A stretch of DNA of 64,000 nt, taken from Cytomitobacter sp965233535 (lineage in GTDB: Bacteria; Pseudomonadota; Alphaproteobacteria; CAJXXZ01; 1604HC). Below are positions 8,126-16,840 of this stretch, piece after piece (positions within the stretch are counted from its first letter, which is position 1; each line of letters opens with the position of its first letter). The stretch spans positions 62,001-126,000 of the forward strand of contig OZ247489.1 of assembly GCA_965233535.1 (NCBI GenBank). Reading direction: 5' to 3'. The position numbers were made by a program, and so were the translations under genes. A model generated the notes under the pieces. It worked only from the letters and a program-made list of their open reading frames with translations. It searched no databases and was not told the DNA's origin.

Positions 8126-10656
8126 TCAAAGTATTTTTAGCAATATTAGCCTTGCAAGTTCAATGCGAAACCAATGTGCAAGAAACAACTCAAACTCAAC
8201 AACAAAGCAGAGCATATATCATTAAAGGAAATCGTAGGGTTGCTCACGATATTATAGAAGCACACTTAAATTTATTAAATCAGTCTGAAATTAGTGAAGA
8301 AACAATTACATTAACACTAATGGAGTTAAATTATTTCAAATCTGTAACTGCAAAATATATATCTGGAAAATGGCATGTGACTGTTGAGGAGTTACCAGTA
8401 TTAAAAGATGTTAAATATAAAGTCATTAATGCTGGGTCAATGAATGCAAATTGGGATGCCGTCACTGGATTAAAAAAGAGAGCATTCATCTCAAAACAAA
8501 CTATCAAAGCAACTGAAGCCGTTTTGAAAACCACATATCAAATGCTTGAAACGACCGATGAAGTATCAGTACAATCATATTCTGATGAGAAAGATGGAAA
8601 TATCAATCTAAAATTCATCATCACAGTCATAAAATCTGTTCCTGTTAATAATGCTATTTTTAATGGAAATACAAACCTTTCAAATGAAGAGCTATATGAG
8701 CAATTAGCAAAAAAAACTAAAACAGTATTGAAAATGTTCAGCACACATAGCATTAACACATCTTCTTTAGAGCAAAGTAAAATACAATTGAAAAAGTATG
8801 CCAATAATTTAGGTTATGTAGATTTTGAAGTCAAATCTCTAACTATTGAGGATATAAACAATCAAAAACAGTTAGTGGTAAATATTTATGAAGGGCCACA
8901 ATATCTTATTAATGATGTGAGCATATCTTCTCCTATAGAACTTAATATAAAAAGCTCTTTTTTGAAGAAAAATCATCATTTTTCAGAAGAAAGAGCAAAA
9001 GATTTTGCAAAGAAATTAGAACATAAACTTCAAAGTTTAAATTATATGAATCATAAAGCAGAATATTCAATCAAGAAGCATGGTAAATATGTTGATATTA
9101 ATTTTAAAATTGTTGAAACAAAACCAATAAGGGTGGGTGATATATTTATTAATGGAAATACACGAACACATAAGTCAGTGATTTTACAAAGAATCACCTT
9201 AGAACCTGGAGATATGATTTCAAACAAAGCTTTATTTGAGAGTAGAAGCAACATAATGAGATCTGGATTTTGTGAAAATATTGATATAAATCATGAGAAA
9301 ATTAGCAACAATATACATGATTTGACAATAGATTTCAAAGAAATGAAAACAGGTGCTGCAACATTCAAAATGCAAGCAAAAATGCAAAAGAAAATAGAGT
9401 ATGAATTCACACTAGGATATAGCGACACTAATTTTCTTGGTTTAGGAAAAAATTTAAAAACTGATATATCTTTATCATCTGATTCAAGGAATTTTGAAGT
9501 TGAATTAGAAGAAAAATTCATTAAAGGAAAGCCAATACATGGATTTGTTGGAGCAAATTTATTTTTCTTACCAGAAGTTGCAGACAGCACATTCAAAGAA
9601 AACCCATTTAACTTCAACACTGCATCTGATCACTCATCTGATCAATATACAAAAGTTGCAGCTAGAATGAAACATTCAGGAATTCTCAGCACATCGAATG
9701 CAATTCCTGAAAACAATCCATTATTAGCAAATGATATTGCTGCTAAAGACCCTAACGATAAAGATGCCTCAAAAGTATATTGGACTGAAAACAACCAAGT
9801 AGTTCGTACTAAAACTAAAGGCATAGATCTCAGAACTGGTATTTATATGACTCCCCTTAAAAATCATCTTTTTTCACTGTCAATTGGTGCAAATATTAAA
9901 AAAATCGAAATTTCTGATAATTCAGAATATATAAATACTACTGATGAAATTAAAACTTATAAACGTGGTATAGGAATCACAAGGTTTTTTGATAAAGAAG
10001 TGAAAAAATTTGACAAATGGAAGAGCCAATTATTAATCAACTTAGGTCATAGATTTGCAGCTTATAATGAAAAAAATGAATTTCATATGAATCTTAAAAG
10101 TAAAATTTCATTAGGAACATCTAACTTCATACAAAACACAGGGTCAGTAAGTATGGTGAAAAATTTCAATGAAAAATATAATTTAACTTTCCAAGTTGGT
10201 GGTGGATTCAATATTCCTATAAGTAATTATAGCTGGTTTGATAACTTCAAAACTGCAGATGTAAGAGGTTTTGATCACCATGGGCCTAGAGATACATTAA
10301 GATTCAACACCCTTGGAGGACAAAAATATGTGAATGCTTCCCTGATGTTTCAATCTCCTATGATGTTACCTAAAACATTTAATGCTAAATGGTTTGCATT
10401 CTTAGATGCTGGGTCTTTATGGGACTCTTCATTAAAAAGCAAACAGGTTCCTTCAAGTTTGGCTGACATGAGACGTTGGGATAAAAATACTGCAGATATT
10501 ACTCAGGATAAATTCAATTTTGTAGCATCTTGTGGAGTTGGAATGCAATTTAAAATTGGAATGTTTGGATTGTTACTTAGTGCAAATTACCCACTATATG
10601 GGTCAAAATCCCCATTAAATTCATTTAATACATTTAATTTTGGCTTTGCACAGTAG
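8119..10656 (+). CDS. bamA: Outer membrane protein assembly factor BamA
   Basis: Omp85-family barrel that inserts beta-barrel proteins into the outer membrane. It starts with a signal peptide (MLIKVFLAILALQVQC), followed by POTRA domains; recognisable POTRA strand patterns include IFNGNTNLSNEEL and IFINGNTRTHKSVILQRI. The C-terminal half is the 16-strand barrel; TADVRGFDHHGPRD contains the invariant VRGF motif of lid loop L6, and the chain ends in an aromatic residue-containing beta-signal (FNFGFAQ). Length of 845 residues is typical. ATG overlaps the rseP stop. Partners BamB and a BamE-like lipoprotein are encoded elsewhere in the window. Confidence 0.96.
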   Translation: MLIKVFLAILALQVQCETNVQETTQTQQQSRAYIIKGNRRVAHDIIEAHLNLLNQSEISEETITLTLMELNYFKSVTAKYISGKWHVTVEELPVLKDVKYKVINAGSMNANWDAVTGLKKRAFISKQTIKATEAVLKTTYQMLETTDEVSVQSYSDEKDGNINLKFIITVIKSVPVNNAIFNGNTNLSNEELYEQLAKKTKTVLKMFSTHSINTSSLEQSKIQLKKYANNLGYVDFEVKSLTIEDINNQKQLVVNIYEGPQYLINDVSISSPIELNIKSSFLKKNHHFSEERAKDFAKKLEHKLQSLNYMNHKAEYSIKKHGKYVDINFKIVETKPIRVGDIFINGNTRTHKSVILQRITLEPGDMISNKALFESRSNIMRSGFCENIDINHEKISNNIHDLTIDFKEMKTGAATFKMQAKMQKKIEYEFTLGYSDTNFLGLGKNLKTDISLSSDSRNFEVELEEKFIKGKPIHGFVGANLFFLPEVADSTFKENPFNFNTASDHSSDQYTKVAARMKHSGILSTSNAIPENNPLLANDIAAKDPNDKDASKVYWTENNQVVRTKTKGIDLRTGIYMTPLKNHLFSLSIGANIKKIEISDNSEYINTTDEIKTYKRGIGITRFFDKEVKKFDKWKSQLLINLGHRFAAYNEKNEFHMNLKSKISLGTSNFIQNTGSVSMVKNFNEKYNLTFQVGGGFNIPISNYSWFDNFKTADVRGFDHHGPRDTLRFNTLGGQKYVNASLMFQSPMMLPKTFNAKWFAFLDAGSLWDSSLKSKQVPSSLADMRRWDKNTADITQDKFNFVASCGVGMQFKIGMFGLLLSANYPLYGSKSPLNSFNTFNFGFAQ

Positions 10657-10698
10657 AAATATTACTTACTTTAGATTATTGTTTAAGTAGGAGGAATT

Positions 10699-11271
10699 GT
10701 GTCACGTACAATCATTTTAAGCCTTTTACTATCTGTTTCTTTATTTGCAGATAAAACATCTACAGTTAATTCAAACAGTGTAAATGTTACAAATAATTCA
10801 TCTGCGCAGTTCAAAGTAGCATTAGTAGATATGGATAAAATTCATTCATCTTCTAAATCAATACGTAGAGTAATGAAAAAATTAGAAAGATTAAATAATG
10901 ACTATTCTAATCAATGGAAAGATCAAGATGAAAAATTACAAAATGAAGCTAATGCAATTAACAAGCGCAAATTAAATGCTAAAACTGATGATGCTAAGAA
11001 ATTAGTAAAAGATGCAGAAGCAAAATTAGCACAGAAAAGACAAGATTTTCAAAAAGAAATTGAATTGAAAAGTGAAGAATTTAATACTTTAAATAATAAT
11101 GCAATGGAAAAATTACGACAAAAAGTAATTAGTGAGTCTAAAAAAATAGCAGATAAGCATAGAAATATGATTGTATTGCCATCAATGTTAGTACTTGCAC
11201 ATGCTGATACAGGTTCAGTTGTTAATATTACAGAAGAAGTAATTGAAGCTGTGAATAAGGATGAAGAATAA
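10699..11271 (+). CDS. skp: Periplasmic chaperone Skp/OmpH-like
   Basis: Binds unfolded outer-membrane proteins in the periplasm and hands them to BamA. The GTG start at 10699 is supported by an exact AGGAGGA Shine-Dalgarno at 10689-10695. Signal peptide of about 17 residues, then the OmpH pattern: FKVALVDMDKIHSSSKSI followed by a long Lys/Glu/Gln-rich coiled coil (about residues 60-145) and the return strand ending in a conserved hydrophobic patch (NMIVLPSMLV). Its position between bamA and fabZ is the classical one. Its stop is immediately followed by the fabZ start without a gap. Confidence 0.88.
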   Translation: MSRTIILSLLLSVSLFADKTSTVNSNSVNVTNNSSAQFKVALVDMDKIHSSSKSIRRVMKKLERLNNDYSNQWKDQDEKLQNEANAINKRKLNAKTDDAKKLVKDAEAKLAQKRQDFQKEIELKSEEFNTLNNNAMEKLRQKVISESKKIADKHRNMIVLPSMLVLAHADTGSVVNITEEVIEAVNKDEE

Positions 11272-11712
11272 ATGTTAAATACTGTTGAAATTCAACGTTT
11301 AATTCCACATAGATTTCCTTTTTTATTTTTAGATACTGTATCTGAAGTGAAAAATTGGGAAAGTGCAATTGGTCACAAATCTTTTACAATCAATGAGCAT
11401 TTTTTTGCTGGTCATTTTCCAGATCACCCAGTTGTTCCTGGAGTTATTCTTGTAGAAGCAATGGCGCAGCTTGCAACATTATGTGTAGCATATTCATATC
11501 AGCAAGAAAAAAGTGAGATACCTAATGGAGTTGCTTTTATGAGCATAGACAATGCAAAATTCAGAAAGCCAGTTGTGCCTGGAGATCAAGTTACATTCGT
11601 GGTTACAAAGCAAATAAGACGCAATAGATTGTTTAAATTTAGTGGAGAAGGCTTTGTAAAAGACATAAAAGTTTGCGACACACAGTTTACTGCTATTAGT
11701 GTAGAAAAATAA
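11272..11712 (+). CDS. fabZ: 3-hydroxyacyl-ACP dehydratase FabZ
   Basis: Dehydrates beta-hydroxyacyl-ACP in type II fatty acid synthesis. The hot-dog fold motif GHFPDHPVVPGVILVEAMAQ contains the catalytic His (residue 48) and Glu (residue 62). The N-terminus IQRLIPHRFPFLFLD is the usual FabZ start, and length (146) is typical. In most Gram-negative bacteria lpxD precedes and lpxA follows fabZ; here skp abuts fabZ directly and no lpx gene follows. Confidence 0.96.
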   Translation: MLNTVEIQRLIPHRFPFLFLDTVSEVKNWESAIGHKSFTINEHFFAGHFPDHPVVPGVILVEAMAQLATLCVAYSYQQEKSEIPNGVAFMSIDNAKFRKPVVPGDQVTFVVTKQIRRNRLFKFSGEGFVKDIKVCDTQFTAISVEK

Positions 11713-12011
11713 AATTCAAAATCACTAAATAAAATAAATAAGCAAATTGTTTATATACAGTGTTTTTTAAACTAAAATTCCAGATTAAACAAAATTAAGG
11801 CATTCAAACAATCGATCAATCATTATGATCAACTATATATTTTCAATTTTTTTTATAAACACAGATAATTAAATCAAAATTTTTAATATAGCAAATAAAT
11901 TAGAATCGAATTTATAAATTGTTACAATTTTTTTAGCACTTATAAATCAAATGGTATATAATTTTTAATAAATATAATCACAAGAAAATTTCATATGTTT
12001 TGGAAGTTCAG
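11713..12011. other. Gene-poor AT-rich spacer, fabZ to tRNA-Gln
   Basis: About 300 bases of extremely AT-rich sequence with stops in all frames. No RNA gene, convincing terminator hairpin or repeat is visible. It lies downstream of both flanking transcripts (fabZ on plus, tRNA-Gln on minus), so it is probably a termination region. Confidence 0.5.
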
Positions 12012-12082
12012 CTGGGGTACTAGGATTCGAACCTAGGATCACGAGACCAAAACCCGATGCCTTACCGCTTGGCTATACCCCA
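12012..12082 (-). tRNA. tRNA-Gln (TTG anticodon)
   Basis: On the minus strand the acceptor arm TGGGGTA pairs fully with TACCCCA, discriminator G; the 3' CCA is not encoded. T arm CTAGG-TTCGAAT-CCTAG is perfect. The anticodon loop reads TTTTGGT, giving TTG (glutamine). The anticodon stem TCGGG/CTCGT has one G-T pair and a T-T mismatch at its far end, slightly degenerate but tolerable. D arm GCCAAGCGGTAAGGC is typical of Gln tRNAs. Confidence 0.93.
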
Positions 12083-12091
12083 ACTACGCTT

Positions 12092-12121
12092 ATTCTAACT
12101 CATTCCGCACTATAAGATCAA
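12092..12121 (-). promoter_or_regulatory. Candidate sigma-70 promoter of tRNA-Gln
   Basis: Reading the minus strand: TTGATC (12116-12121) as -35, 18-base spacer, TAGAAT (12092-12097) as -10, ending nine bases before the mature tRNA. Spacing and position fit; the boxes are imperfect. Confidence 0.4.
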
Positions 12122-12185
12122 TATTCCAATGTGAATATTTGTAAAACAGGTAGTTTAAGTAAGGAAAACTTGATATTATTTGACA

Positions 12186-12911
12186 ATGAAAATAGTAGCT
12201 TGGAACGTAAACTCTGTGAGGGTAAGGCTTCCTTTATTAGAAAATTTAATCAAATCTGAAAATCCAGACATCTTACTTTTACAAGAAACTAAATGTAGAG
12301 ATGAAATGTTTCCAAAAGATTTTTTTGAATCTTATAATTATCACTTAGCTATACATGGTCAAAAAACATATAATGGAGTAGCGATTCTTTCAAAATATCC
12401 AATTGAAAATGTGACAAAAAATTTATGTAAAGAGTCAGAAGAAGCCAGATATATCCAAGGATTTACAAATGGAATTTATGTTGCATCTGCATATGTTCCT
12501 TGTGGAAACAAATCTCCTGAAGCATATGAATACAAACAAAAATTTCTTTCTCAAATAGATAATATGTGGAGCGATTCAGAAGAAAAAGTTATTGTGGGTG
12601 GAGATTTTAATGTTGCAATTTCTGATGATGACATTCAAACTCCACAAAAATGGGAAGGAAGCGTACTATGCACTCCTGAAGTTAGAAGCAATATGGATTC
12701 AATCATAAAGTCTGGATTACAAGACACACATGACAAACAAATTGGGAAGAATGATTTCACATGGTGGGATTATAGAAGACCATATGAGGGATTGCGAATA
12801 GATTATATTTTAGCAAAAAACATTACTGGAGATTTGCAAGCATTTAAAGAATATAGAAAAATGGAAAGACCAAGCGATCATGTTCCAATTATGTTTACAA
12901 TGAAGCAGTGA
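12186..12911 (+). CDS. xth: Exodeoxyribonuclease III (AP endonuclease)
   Basis: Cleaves at abasic sites and removes 3'-blocking groups in base excision repair. The endonuclease/exonuclease/phosphatase fold is clear: KIVAWNVNSVR (metal-binding Asn), ILLLQETKC (catalytic Glu), GGDFNVAISDDDI (Asp and Asn), TWWDYR, RIDYIL and SDHVPIMF (catalytic Asp-His). The ATG at 12186 gives the canonical MKIVAWNVNS start; the TTG two codons upstream is less likely. Length of 241 residues is slightly short compared with about 260. Nth, the other base-excision enzyme, is elsewhere in the window. Confidence 0.94.
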   Translation: MKIVAWNVNSVRVRLPLLENLIKSENPDILLLQETKCRDEMFPKDFFESYNYHLAIHGQKTYNGVAILSKYPIENVTKNLCKESEEARYIQGFTNGIYVASAYVPCGNKSPEAYEYKQKFLSQIDNMWSDSEEKVIVGGDFNVAISDDDIQTPQKWEGSVLCTPEVRSNMDSIIKSGLQDTHDKQIGKNDFTWWDYRRPYEGLRIDYILAKNITGDLQAFKEYRKMERPSDHVPIMFTMKQ

Positions 12912-12941
12912 ACTTTTTGTATAGATGATCTATAATAAATC

Positions 12942-13576
12942 ATGAGCGTAATAATCTTAGATACAGAAACTACTGGTCTAGATAACAGTAAAGAAAGAAT
13001 TGTTGAAATTGGGTGTTAGAATTAAACAATTTTGAAGATACAGGCAGAACTTTTCATATTTATTTGAATCCAGAAAAAGACATGCCACCAGAAGTGCAAA
13101 AAATACACGGAATTACAAATGCTTTCTTGAAAGACAAGCCTTTATTTAGAGATGTATATCAAGAATTTTTAGATTTTATAGGAGATTCAACAATAGTTGC
13201 ACATAATGCAAGGTTTGATATTGGATTTTTAAATGCTGAGTTAGGCAGAAACAATGCACCTAAATTAACAAATAAAGTTGTAGACACTCTTTCTACAGCA
13301 AGAAAAGCATTTCCTGGATCTCCTGCAAACCTTAATGCATTAGCCAAGCGATTTGGCGTTTCACTGCACGAAAGAACTGTGCATGGAGCATTAATTGATG
13401 CAAAAATTTTATCAAAAGTTTATATTGCCCTTTGCCAACCAAAGCAATCTTCTCTCTTTAATACAAATGTACCAAAAGTAATAAAAAAAGCTGCAAAAAA
13501 TGATTTTAAAATCACTGTTTCTGAAGAAGAGATTCAACTCAATAAAAATGTTTTACAAGAGTTGCAAAAATCATGA
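12942..13576 (+). pseudogene. dnaQ: DNA polymerase III epsilon (DnaQ), single-base frameshift
   Basis: Proofreading 3'-5' exonuclease of the replicase, read in two frames. The ATG at 12942 opens MSVIILDTETTGLDNS then KERIVEIG, with the ExoI motif DTETTGL, and then hits TAG at 13017. Homology continues without a break in the frame from 13013 (VLELNNFEDTGRTFHIYLNP), through VHGI-type motif IHGITNAF, ExoII AHNARFDIGFLN and ExoIII HGALIDAKIL. Adding one G to the GGG run at 13011-13013 restores EIG-VLELNN, which aligns to the family's EIGA(I/V)E pattern. It could be a recent mutation, a homopolymer sequencing error or a slippage site. The rest of the frame is free of stops, so decay is not advanced. 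Overlaps rnd by 4 bases (ATGA). Confidence 0.88.
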
Positions 13577-14604
13577 GTTTTTTCATAGATACAGTAGAGG
13601 CATTAAGTGATTTTGAAAAATTAGTAGGGGAAAACATAAGTATTATTTATTTTGATACAGAGTTTCATAGACGTAATACATATTGGGCAGAGCTATGTTT
13701 AATGCAAGTGAAAATTAACAACCATATTGCTTTGATTGATACAAAATGCATTTCTCTCAAAAACACTTTCTTAGAAACAGCATTTGCAGATTCTTCAATA
13801 ATCAAAGTTTGTCATGCTTGTGAACAAGATTTAAATGTTTTAAAACATTATGAATTTCAAATAGAAAATTGTTTTGACACTCAAATAGCAGCATCATTTT
13901 GTAAAATAGGGCATGGTCTTGCATATCAAACACTTGTTTCTAAGCTTCTAAATATCAATTTAGATAAGGCTTATCAAGATGCGCTGTGGAATAAAAGACC
14001 TTTAACAGATGATATGCTTGAATATGCTATGCATGATGTCAAACATCTTGATGGACTGTTTAAAATACTAAAAGAGAAGTTAGAAAAATTAGGTAGATTA
14101 CAATGGGTTAATGATGAGGTGGAAAATGTTCGTTATCAAACAAAAAAGAGAACGATGCTTCAGTTGTGGAGAGAGAATATCGCAAAAAAGATTAATGTCC
14201 CAGCTGGATGGGTGTTAAATAATAAAATTATGCACCGATTATCATGCGATCAAGTACTAAATCAAAATGAAATTAAACAAATCCTACCTGATGGTTTAAA
14301 AAAACATTCGCAGGAAGTATTTGATATTATTCAAGCGACTCCAAAAAACAAAGAAAGGGTAGATAGTAATATTCAAAATACCATTACCATCCTAATAAAA
14401 ATCTTGGCTTTGCAAGAAAATATACCACCCAATTGGCTATGTGATAACGAAAGTATCAGGTTTATATCAATACATAAAAAGATTCCTCATTCATTATATG
14501 GATGGAGAAAAGAATTACTTCATGACACTATTAATGATTTTTTCCAAGGCAATGCTAGTATATGCTACAAAAATGATGATTTACGCATTCAAAGCTCTGT
14601 TTGA
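13573..14604 (+). CDS. rnd: Ribonuclease D
   Basis: 3'-5' exoribonuclease that trims tRNA and other stable RNA precursors. DEDDy nuclease domain: YFDTEFHRR (Asp28, Glu30), HACEQDLNVL (Asp86) and the Tyr/Asp motif in EYAMHDVKHL (near residue 155). GHGLAYQTLVSKLLNI and SDWxxRPL-like region (DALWNKRPL) fit RNase D. An HRDC-like helical domain follows at about residues 200-290, usual for the family. Start overlaps the dnaQ stop. Confidence 0.92.
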   Translation: MSFFIDTVEALSDFEKLVGENISIIYFDTEFHRRNTYWAELCLMQVKINNHIALIDTKCISLKNTFLETAFADSSIIKVCHACEQDLNVLKHYEFQIENCFDTQIAASFCKIGHGLAYQTLVSKLLNINLDKAYQDALWNKRPLTDDMLEYAMHDVKHLDGLFKILKEKLEKLGRLQWVNDEVENVRYQTKKRTMLQLWRENIAKKINVPAGWVLNNKIMHRLSCDQVLNQNEIKQILPDGLKKHSQEVFDIIQATPKNKERVDSNIQNTITILIKILALQENIPPNWLCDNESIRFISIHKKIPHSLYGWRKELLHDTINDFFQGNASICYKNDDLRIQSSV

Positions 14605-14937
14605 AATCAGAAAAAAATCAAAAAAAACTGATTATATATTACGCAAAACACATCCTAATTTAAATGCATAAACACATTTATTTTAAACTATACTATTATT
14701 GAAAATATACAAAATTCGAATATGGATTTGCCATTATATGAATGAGTTTGCGAAAATGATTTATAACGCATACATCAAAATAAATCAAACTTTAATTACT
14801 CATTCGATGCAAGTAAGTAAAATTCTTCTTATAGTGACATACAACTTAATTATGCAGTATTTTTTTAATTTTATAAACACACAACAGTTCATAGTGATCA
14901 CTTAAAGTTTATATGTTTTCAATAATAAATTTGTGAG
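14605..14937. other. Gene-free AT-rich spacer, rnd to pyrG
   Basis: Convergent region of 333 bases. Two short open frames (one TTG-initiated, 68 codons) have no ribosome site, no recognisable protein pattern and biased AT composition, so I do not call them. No tRNA, repeat or clear hairpin with a T run is visible. Confidence 0.5.
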
Positions 14938-16488
14938 TTATGAATTTTTCATAGCACTAGATAGTAAAGCACTGAAAAGTGGATGCGGCGCCCCTACATG
15001 GGTTTGGAATTCTGGATGAAATTGAACTCCCATATAGAAAGGATGATCTGTAATTTCAAATCCCTCTAACAACAAATTATCTGGAGACCAAGCTGTTAAA
15101 TTAAAAATCTTCTCTAAAGAGTCTTTATAGTAAAGGTGGTTAACTTCATAACGATGTCTGTGTCTTTCAGAAATCAAATCTTGATTATAAACATCACGCA
15201 TCTTTCCAGATAGTTTACATGGATAAGATCCTAATCTCATAGTTCCACCTTTAACTACTTCCATACATTCATCTATCAAACCAATTGCAGGGTGCTTCAC
15301 AGCCTTAAATTCAGATGAATCCACGTCTAATTTTGCAATATTCCTTAATCCTTCAATGATCATTAATTGCATACCAAGACAAATTCCTAAACATGGAATT
15401 TTATTCTCTCTAGCATATTGTAATGCTTTGATTTTTCCATCTATACCACGTGATCCAAATCCACCTGGAACAATTATGCAATCAAAATCATCCAATTTTG
15501 TTACATCAATATCTTCCGAACTAATAGCACTGATTATAGGTTTATACTGTTGATCTATCGCAGCATGGTTTATAGCTTCAATAACAGAGCAATATGAATC
15601 ATTTATTTTATTATATTTTGTAACTAAAGCAATTTTCACTTCTTTAGTTTGTACATGATTAAAAGGCTTAAAGCTACTTACTCTATTATCTAGGTTAATA
15701 CCAAAAAATTCACAGATTTTTTGATCTATTTTATCTTCATAGTATTGTTTCGCAACATCATATAATGAACTTTGATCCCAAGCAGGAAAAATCATTTCCT
15801 CATCTAAGTCTGCAAATGATGCTATTTTCTTTTTCCAAGAATTATCATCATATTTTTGAGATCTACATAAAATAAGATCTGGCTTAATACCAAACTTTCG
15901 CAACTCACTAATAGAATGTTGAATAGGCTTTGTTTTAAATTCTTTTGATGAACTCAGAAATGGCATTAACCCCATATGTAAATAAAGAACATCATGTTCT
16001 CTAGATTGCTGACGAACAGATTCAAGGAATGGTAACCCTTCCATATCTCCTACAGTTCCACCAATCTCACAAATTAAGAAATCAGTATCGGAATCTACAT
16101 TTTCTGTGATTTTTTCAGTAGTCATACTAGTAACATGTGGAATAATTTGTACAGTTTGACCTAAATAATCTCCACGTCTTTCAGCGCTAATAACTGCAGA
16201 AAAGATTTGACCTGATGTAATGTAATCAGATTTTTGACATTTCACACCAACAAATCTTTCATAGTTTCCTATGTCCATGTCAGTTTCAGTTCCATCTTCA
16301 GTAACAAAAACTTCACCATGTTGATCTGGGCTTAAAGTTCCAGCATCTACATTTAGATAAGGCTCTAACTTCCTCATACGAATCTTAAAGCCTCTTTTTT
16401 TAAGCAACATCGCAAGCATAGATGCAGTCACACCTTTTCCTAAAGAAGACATAACTCCTCCAGTAATAAAAACAATCTTAGTATTCAT
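14938..16488 (-). CDS. pyrG: CTP synthase
   Basis: Converts UTP, ATP and glutamine to CTP. N-terminal amidoligase domain: FITGGVMSSLGKGVTASML (P-loop), HGEVFVTEDGTETDMDIGNYERF, and CEIGGTVGDMEGLPF. C-terminal class I glutaminase: GGFGSRG, GICLGMQ with the nucleophilic Cys, and HPEFQTH with catalytic His and Glu. Length 516, slightly shorter than the usual 535-550. Follows secG on the same strand with an 8-base gap; the secG-pyrG pair is a common alphaproteobacterial arrangement. Confidence 0.97.
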   Translation of the reverse strand: MNTKIVFITGGVMSSLGKGVTASMLAMLLKKRGFKIRMRKLEPYLNVDAGTLSPDQHGEVFVTEDGTETDMDIGNYERFVGVKCQKSDYITSGQIFSAVISAERRGDYLGQTVQIIPHVTSMTTEKITENVDSDTDFLICEIGGTVGDMEGLPFLESVRQQSREHDVLYLHMGLMPFLSSSKEFKTKPIQHSISELRKFGIKPDLILCRSQKYDDNSWKKKIASFADLDEEMIFPAWDQSSLYDVAKQYYEDKIDQKICEFFGINLDNRVSSFKPFNHVQTKEVKIALVTKYNKINDSYCSVIEAINHAAIDQQYKPIISAISSEDIDVTKLDDFDCIIVPGGFGSRGIDGKIKALQYARENKIPCLGICLGMQLMIIEGLRNIAKLDVDSSEFKAVKHPAIGLIDECMEVVKGGTMRLGSYPCKLSGKMRDVYNQDLISERHRHRYEVNHLYYKDSLEKIFNLTAWSPDNLLLEGFEITDHPFYMGVQFHPEFQTHVGAPHPLFSALLSSAMKNS

Positions 16489-16496
16489 GATTTTCC

Positions 16497-16784
16497 TTAT
16501 TTTGAATCCGCAGAATTAGAGTCAGTCACTATGGTTTCTACAGGAGCAAGCTCTTTATTTAATCTGATTTTTTCTTTTTTCAATAAAATTCCAATTAAAA
16601 GACATAAAGTAATAAATATAAATATTACAATATATGTAGATTTAGTTAAAAAGTTAGACATTGCTCTAGGAGTCATAAATTTAGATTGACTAAAACTTAC
16701 TGAATCCTCTCCTTTTTGCAAAAAAACCAAGCCTGACATAATCAGAACAACCACTAAATACGAAACCCAAATAAATGTTAACAT
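16497..16784 (-). CDS. secG: Preprotein translocase subunit SecG
   Basis: Small inner-membrane SecYEG subunit. Two hydrophobic segments (residues 3-20 and about 48-68) surround a polar loop; the first ends in FLQKGEDS, the family's LLQ(R/K)GEG-like motif, and the loop before the second has MTPRAMSNFLTKSTY, close to the FLTRxT motif seen in alphaproteobacterial SecG. Lys/Glu-rich C-terminal tail. Located just upstream of pyrG as usual. Confidence 0.88.
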   Translation of the reverse strand: MLTFIWVSYLVVVLIMSGLVFLQKGEDSVSFSQSKFMTPRAMSNFLTKSTYIVIFIFITLCLLIGILLKKEKIRLNKELAPVETIVTDSNSADSK

Positions 16785-16840
16785 CTAGATCATTGTATAA
16801 GAAATTATGCTTGTGATCAATTCTTGCTTTACAAACTAAG

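Noticed and set aside
14699..14905. Open frame of 68 codons after rnd
   Set aside because: TTG start, no ribosome site, no recognisable pattern, very AT-rich composition; likely random.
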